A stretch of DNA of 9,930 nucleotides from the NCBI GenBank assembly GCA_017424205.1, contig JAFPAS010000118.1, positions 1-9,930 on the forward strand. The letters are read 5' to 3'. This document shows, in pieces, positions 7,115-9,930 of the stretch. The first letter of the stretch is position 1, and the number at the start of each line of letters is the position of its first letter. A program made the position numbers and the translations under genes. The DNA comes from Prevotella sp. GTDB taxonomy: Bacteria; Bacteroidota; Bacteroidia; Bacteroidales; Bacteroidaceae. The notes below the pieces were generated by a model, which had not been told where the DNA came from, ran no database searches, and saw nothing but the letters and a program-made list of their open reading frames with translations.

Positions 7115-8146
7115 ATGTACAGAAAAATATTTACTTCGTGTGCTATACTGCTTGCTTCTGTTGCAGCACATGCACAGGATTTAACTTATCATCTGCCAAA
7201 GACAGCGGTCAGTGTGACGCTTTTGGTTGAGAAAACAACATATACTCCTGGCGACCTCGCCATTTATTCGCAGCGTTTTCTGAAGAAAACTGCAAGTCTG
7301 ACAGCTGCTGAGAGATATCGTATTGTAAAGGCAGAAATGGCGTTGACTGCCGTTCCCGATACATCTCACATATATTCTGCCCGCATGGAGAATAAGTTGA
7401 ATATTCAGAAATTTGAACTCTCTGACGATAATATTCTGCTGGCTATCAACACTGAGGGAAGAAGAATTGAGCCTGCTGCACCGTTTGCGTCAGCCGTAAA
7501 GCCTGCTGCGCTCGACCCCTACAAATATCTCGACCAGGATATTCTCTCTGTTGGCAGCAAGCTGAAAATGGCAGAGATGTGTGCCGATGAAATATATGAA
7601 ATACGTGACAGTCGTAACGAACTTACACGCGGACAGGCAGACTATATGCCTAAGGATGGCGAACAGCTCAGCATTATGTTGTCAAACCTCGAAACACAGG
7701 AGACGGCTATCCGTCAATTGTTTGAAGGCACTACGGTTTGTGACACCGTGCAGGTTGTTATGACATATATCCCAGAGAAGGGTAGGGAGCGTGATGTCCT
7801 TTTCCGTTTCTCTGAACATTATGGCGTTGTTGATGCCGACGACCTTTCGGGCGACCCTTATTATATGGCTGTCGAAGACCTGAAGAGCATGCCTGAACGC
7901 ATCGTTGAGCCAGGCAAGAAAGCACCGAAAGACGAGACAGGCATATGGATTGCTCTTCCGGGCAAGGTGCGTGTGAGCCTTGAGAATATGGAGGCGAAGA
8001 TCTCTACACTGGAATTCAGTGCCGCACAGTTTGGAGAAGTGGAGAATCTTAATGCTCCGCTCTTCTCTAAGAAGGTAGAGACACGCCTCGTGCTTAATCC
8101 GTATAACGGCGGAATAGAAAGCATAGAGAGCCAGCCGATAAAGTAA
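7115..8146 (+). CDS. Secreted DUF4831-like protein of unknown function
   Basis: This 343-residue protein opens with a signal peptide (MYRKIFTSCAILLASVAAHA, cleavage probably after residue 20; Cys9 is not in a lipobox), so it is exported, probably to the periplasm. The mature start DLTYHLPKTAVSVTLLVEKT, followed by YTPGDLAIYSQRFL, resembles DUF4831, a Bacteroidota family without known function. No catalytic motif or membrane segment is visible. Features include a charged central part (about 160-210), SEHYGVVDADDLSGDPYYMA (about 234-253) and a C-terminal FSAAQFGEVENLNAPLFSKK segment (about 300-319). The start codon follows an A-rich, purine-poor leader typical of the phylum. It is a single gene ended by a strong terminator 48 bp downstream. 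Family assignment is from memory of sequence pattern. Confidence 0.82.
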   Translation: MYRKIFTSCAILLASVAAHAQDLTYHLPKTAVSVTLLVEKTTYTPGDLAIYSQRFLKKTASLTAAERYRIVKAEMALTAVPDTSHIYSARMENKLNIQKFELSDDNILLAINTEGRRIEPAAPFASAVKPAALDPYKYLDQDILSVGSKLKMAEMCADEIYEIRDSRNELTRGQADYMPKDGEQLSIMLSNLETQETAIRQLFEGTTVCDTVQVVMTYIPEKGRERDVLFRFSEHYGVVDADDLSGDPYYMAVEDLKSMPERIVEPGKKAPKDETGIWIALPGKVRVSLENMEAKISTLEFSAAQFGEVENLNAPLFSKKVETRLVLNPYNGGIESIESQPIK

Positions 8147-8193
8147 TATCATCATCGTGCAGGAGAATGCTGCCTGCGCATGAGAAAATATAA

Positions 8194-8243
8194 GGCTTGA
8201 TTTGCAAAGGGCGATAGACGTCCTGCAAATCAGGCCTTTTTTT
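8194..8243 (+). terminator. Intrinsic terminator after the DUF4831-like gene
   Basis: Arms 8194-8206 and 8224-8236 pair over 13 bp with one G-U. A further 5-bp inner stem (8209-8213 with 8219-8223) closes a 5-nt loop, and seven T residues follow at 8237-8243. The wobbles are compatible only with plus-strand RNA. Confidence 0.9.
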
Positions 8244-8271
8244 GTTTTAAATGGTATTTTCGGATATAATA

Positions 8272-8303
8272 TTTGGCGCTTTGTAATAAATTATTTAATT
8301 TTG
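8272..8303 (+). promoter_or_regulatory. Bacteroidota-type promoter upstream of a structured RNA
   Basis: TTTG at 8272-8275 and TAATTTTG at 8296-8303 are exact matches to the -33 and -7 elements, separated by 20 bp. Transcription should begin near 8309-8312. This is the best promoter in the window and comes right after a terminator, so it starts a separate unit with no protein start for over 330 nt. Confidence 0.8.
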
Positions 8304-8343
8304 CAGAACATAAACATTAAAACATTTTAGCCTATGAAGCATA

Positions 8344-8564
8344 GCGTATAGTAATTATACGCACATTTTAAGACATATTGGAAAAGCGTTTTAGCTTTAT
8401 TCTGCTGCTCAGGAAGTTTGGCGACTAATAGGACAGAAGAGAATAACAGTTGAAATGCTCGTGCCTTACGGTGCGGGCTTTTGGTTATATTATTCTGTCA
8501 GGTCACGCCAAACACCTCTGAGCGGAAATATACTAAAGGTTCCGCGCTTTTTTATGTGCGTATA
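8344..8564 (+). ncRNA. Candidate structured non-coding RNA, 6S RNA-like rod
   Basis: The arms TATACGCACAT (8356-8366) and ATGTGCGTATA (8554-8564) are perfectly complementary over 11 bp and close a region of 209 nt. Inside, successive nested stems pair 8380-8388 with 8545-8553 (two G-U), GCTCAG 8407-8412 with 8518-8523, GTTTGGCG 8416-8423 with 8506-8513, and GACAGAA 8432-8438 with 8493-8499. The tip hairpin pairs 8457-8465 with 8470-8478 around TTAC. On the 3' side, GCGGAA (8522-8527 region) pairs with TTCCGC (about 8540-8545) as a small hairpin partly competing with the neighbouring stem. An unbranched rod with an internal bubble and a 3'-side mini-hairpin is the known plan of 6S RNA, which binds RNA polymerase. 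A second hairpin, GCGTATA (8344-8350) with TATACGC (8356-8362), competes with the closing stem. Alternatives are a cis-acting leader or attenuator of the downstream gene. The fold was derived by eye. Confidence 0.55.
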
Positions 8565-8646
8565 TCAGATGGTCTGGAGGAACGACGGAGTAACCTGAAA
8601 AGCCGTGAAAAGAGTAGGGAAATAATTTTATTAAAACACATTTAAG
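8565..8646 (+). other. Leader between the structured RNA and the small secreted-protein gene
   Basis: These 82 nt hold no recognised gene. A TAATTTTA sequence at 8623-8630 is one base from the TAnnTTTG consensus and could be a weak -7 box for the gene at 8647, but no -33 element accompanies it. The A-rich segment ending at the ATG is typical of translation starts in this phylum. Confidence 0.3.
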
Positions 8647-9138
8647 ATGAAAAAGTATTTTGTTGTATGTCTATTGAGTATATTCTCTGTTGTTTCTTAT
8701 GCCCAAAAGAAGGTAACGTTAAAAACAGGAACAATCATTCCACTTCAATCAGTACGTCAGGTAAAAGCTGCAGATGTTAATGAGGGTGAATATGTTGATT
8801 TTAGAGTTGTTAATGATATTATGGTAGACAACCATGTTGTCATTGAAAAAGGTTCAATCGTGAAAGGTGTTGTAAATGAAGCATGTAAAAGTACAATAGC
8901 AGGAACAAAAGGTCGATTGGTTATAAATATTAATTAAATAACACTCGCATCAGGCGAACATGTGTATTGTTCTAATTCTGCTGCAAGAATCTATGGCAAG
9001 AATAGAACACCGTTAGCAGTGATCACAGGCCTATTTGTTTGGCCATGTATTTTTATTCCTGGTACAAAGGCGGTTATGCCAGAGGGCTATGAAGTGCATG
9101 CTTATGTGGCGGCAAATACTGAAATCTCTGTCAAGTGA
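8647..9138 (+). pseudogene. Small secreted protein gene interrupted by an in-frame stop
   Basis: The frame begins MKKYFVVCLLSIFSVVSYAQ, a signal peptide, and runs as VTLKTGTIIPLQSVRQV, VDFRVVNDIMVDNHVVIEKG and GRLVININ until TAA at 8935-8937 (codon 97). The same frame continues without further stops for 66 codons: ITLASGEHVYCSNSAARIYG, then a hydrophobic stretch PLAVITGLFVWPCIFIPG, then VMPEGYEVHAYVAANTEISV, ending in TGA at 9136-9138. Both halves read like one Bacteroidota exported protein in which a beta-rich part is followed by a glycine/hydrophobic segment and a final PEGYEVHAYV-type strand. A single change of a sense codon such as TAT or TAC to TAA would explain the break. No function is recognised. 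Transcription may come from the promoter at 8272-8303 or a weak one near 8623. A terminator follows 32 bp after the TGA. A 96-residue truncated product remains possible; sequencing error is the main alternative. Confidence 0.75.
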
Positions 9139-9170
9139 TTTGACGTTATATTTCTACTAATATAATGCAG

Positions 9171-9213
9171 ACGGCAGCAAAGCAAATTGAATGCTTTTGC
9201 TGTCGTTTTTTTT
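9171..9213 (+). terminator. Intrinsic terminator after the interrupted gene
   Basis: Positions 9171-9184 pair with 9192-9206 over 14 bp with one G-U and one bulged T, around a 7-nt loop. Eight T residues follow (9206-9213). Its presence at the end of the extended frame supports 9138 as the original gene end. Confidence 0.9.
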
Positions 9214-9269
9214 GAAAAGATTACAATCTACCAATACCGTTTACTATATAATTATTTTTTTAAAAAAAG

Positions 9270-9286
9270 TGCACATCTGCACTGTT
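9270..9286. repeat. ATCTGCAC motif within a short inverted repeat
   Basis: GTGCA and TGCAC (9270-9274 and 9279-9283) form a 5-bp inverted repeat. ATCTGCACTGT at 9276-9286 is identical over 11 bp to 9917-9927 near the right edge. Confidence 0.7.
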
Positions 9287-9321
9287 ATTATAAGATATTG
9301 AATTCCAGAGGATTCCCTATG

Positions 9322-9351
9322 TGCAGATAGCGTGCAGATGTTGTGCGGATA
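9322..9351 (+). repeat. Three GTGCAGAT motifs at exact 11-bp spacing
   Basis: GTGCAGAT begins at 9322 and 9333, and the variant GTGCGGAT at 9344, so the period is 11 bp with unlike bases between motifs. Roughly one helical turn per motif suggests a binding array on one face of the DNA. Confidence 0.8.
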
Positions 9352-9550
9352 AAATGTTACATAAACACATGGAGAATGGCTGTTTTCTCATGTCTGTGGT
9401 TCTGGAGTAGGTCTTATATACACTATTTTCAGCTTGATACTAATAGTTATATATGCAGGAACAGATAAAGTTTGAATGTTGTCAGCATGACATCAATGTG
9501 AAATCAGGCATAATTGAGATATGCAAGTATCTCTCATTTGATGTGTTCCT

Positions 9551-9597
9551 TGTATAGATTCCAGCGGAATCTATACAGGATACCATTGGAATCTATA
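9551..9597. repeat. 27-bp palindrome with an extra half-site
   Basis: TGTATAGATTCC (9551-9562) and its exact reverse complement (9566-9577) flank the spacer AGC. A third copy of the half-site core, GGAATCTATA, lies at 9588-9597 in direct orientation with the right arm. No U-run follows, so it is not a typical terminator. Confidence 0.85.
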
Positions 9598-9865
9598 TGA
9601 AATTAGATTCTCAAAAAGACATTCATTAAGGAAAAACCAAAAACTCATAATACTATCAAATAGGAAGGAATATTAGTATGCTATAAAGGCGGGCACTGTT
9701 GTCAGATGGAAAAAAGGGATAATAGACCTATAGAATGACAGCAAAGGAAATTGCGCAGTGCAGAAGATTATAAAGCTGTCTCTTCCTGATATGTAGAGTT
9801 AATGGTATAAACTCATTTGTGTGGCAAAAAGTAGTGTTAAGTGTTTATTTCGCCGAGACAATGCA

Positions 9866-9887
9866 ACGAAGAAGGGAAGTTCTTCGT
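9866..9887. repeat. Perfect 8-bp hairpin
   Basis: ACGAAGAA (9866-9873) pairs with TTCTTCGT (9880-9887) around the loop GGGAAG. It has no T-run on the plus strand and lies just inside the right-hand GTGCAGAT cluster. Confidence 0.6.
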
Positions 9888-9903
9888 GAGAGTTAAGCTG
9901 AAC

Positions 9904-9927
9904 ACATCTGCACCATATCTGCACTGT
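9904..9927 (-). repeat. Inverted pair of GTGCAGAT motifs at 11-bp spacing
   Basis: ATCTGCAC, the complement of GTGCAGAT, begins at 9906 and 9917. The reverse complement of 9904-9924 matches 9322-9342 at about 19 of 21 positions, so the two clusters form an imperfect inverted repeat about 600 bp apart. The array may continue past the window edge. Confidence 0.75.
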
Positions 9928-9930
9928 GGA

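Larger units (their letters stand above)
9214..9930. other. Gene-free A/T-rich region with spaced repeats
   Basis: I find no coding region of convincing length or family resemblance here. The longest plus-strand frame with a plausible look is 34 codons (9453-9557). The region is rich in short hairpins and repeats, listed separately: GTGCAGAT clusters at both ends, a 27-bp palindrome in the middle and a hairpin near the right edge. No clear promoter or further terminator was seen. It could be a decayed or non-autonomous mobile element, or regulatory DNA for genes beyond the right edge. Confidence 0.6.

Noticed and set aside
8334..8351. A five-codon leader peptide, MKHSV.
   Set aside because: Too short to support, without regulatory codons; chance occurrence is likely.
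8457..8482. A stand-alone terminator: 9-bp hairpin followed by TTTT.
   Set aside because: It sits at the tip of the larger nested fold, has three G-U pairs and only four T residues; it is better explained as the apical hairpin of the RNA.
8935..8937. Programmed readthrough or recoding at the TAA.
   Set aside because: TAA is not a usual recoding codon, and no stimulatory structure was noticed nearby; a nonsense mutation or sequence error is simpler.
9322..9351. A CRISPR array.
   Set aside because: Units are only 8 bp with 3-bp gaps and one is a variant; there are no spacers of suitable length and no cas genes.
9453..9557. A 34-codon plus-strand frame starting MQEQIKFECCQHDIN.
   Set aside because: It reads fairly protein-like, but it is short, has no clear promoter and matches no family I know; chance is a sufficient explanation.

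Overview
The window looks like chromosomal DNA from a Bacteroidales bacterium, most likely Prevotella or a close relative. Start codons are preceded by A/T-rich stretches without Shine-Dalgarno sequences. Several promoters match the Bacteroidota -7 box TAnnTTTG, and one also has a TTTG -33 box at 20 bp spacing. The DUF4831-like protein and the lipoprotein form of peptidyl-dipeptidase Dcp are also typical of the phylum. I ran no database search; all family calls rest on motifs I recognise.

Positions 1-5132 hold a minus-strand run, read right to left: hpt (hypoxanthine phosphoribosyltransferase), adk (adenylate kinase), obg (ribosome-assembly GTPase), pgeF (YfiH/laccase-domain protein, overlapping obg by 8 bp), a secreted protein with two M23 peptidase modules of which only the second keeps its metal ligands, and the N-terminal third or so of a lipoprotein M3 peptidase (dcp) that runs off the left edge. 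Spacings are short, so this is probably one operon or two overlapping ones. The themes are purine salvage and nucleotide balance (hpt, adk, perhaps pgeF) and the cell wall (pgeF, M23). A 17-bp hairpin sits just upstream of obg.

Positions 5133-5268 are a divergent promoter region: a -7 box for hpt on the minus strand, a -7 box for nnr on the plus strand, and a TGGCA/TGCCA inverted repeat between them. nnr (5269-6789) encodes the bifunctional NAD(P)HX epimerase/dehydratase. Its last codons run into a cluster of short direct repeats that fills much of 6765-7041. A secreted DUF4831-like protein follows (7115-8146) and ends at a strong intrinsic terminator.

Positions 8147-8646 contain no protein gene but are highly organised. 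A near-consensus promoter (8272-8303) is followed by about 210 nt (8356-8564) that folds into a long rod closed by an 11-bp perfect stem, with a small hairpin on the 3' side of a central bubble. This resembles 6S RNA and is the best candidate for an unannotated functional element here. Next comes a small secreted-protein gene (8647-9138) broken by an in-frame TAA at codon 97, then a strong terminator.

From 9214 to the right edge I find no convincing gene. The stretch carries 8-bp GTGCAGAT motifs spaced exactly 11 bp apart, in clusters of opposite orientation about 600 bp apart, plus a 27-bp palindrome with an extra half-site. It may be a non-autonomous or decayed mobile element, or a protein-binding array.
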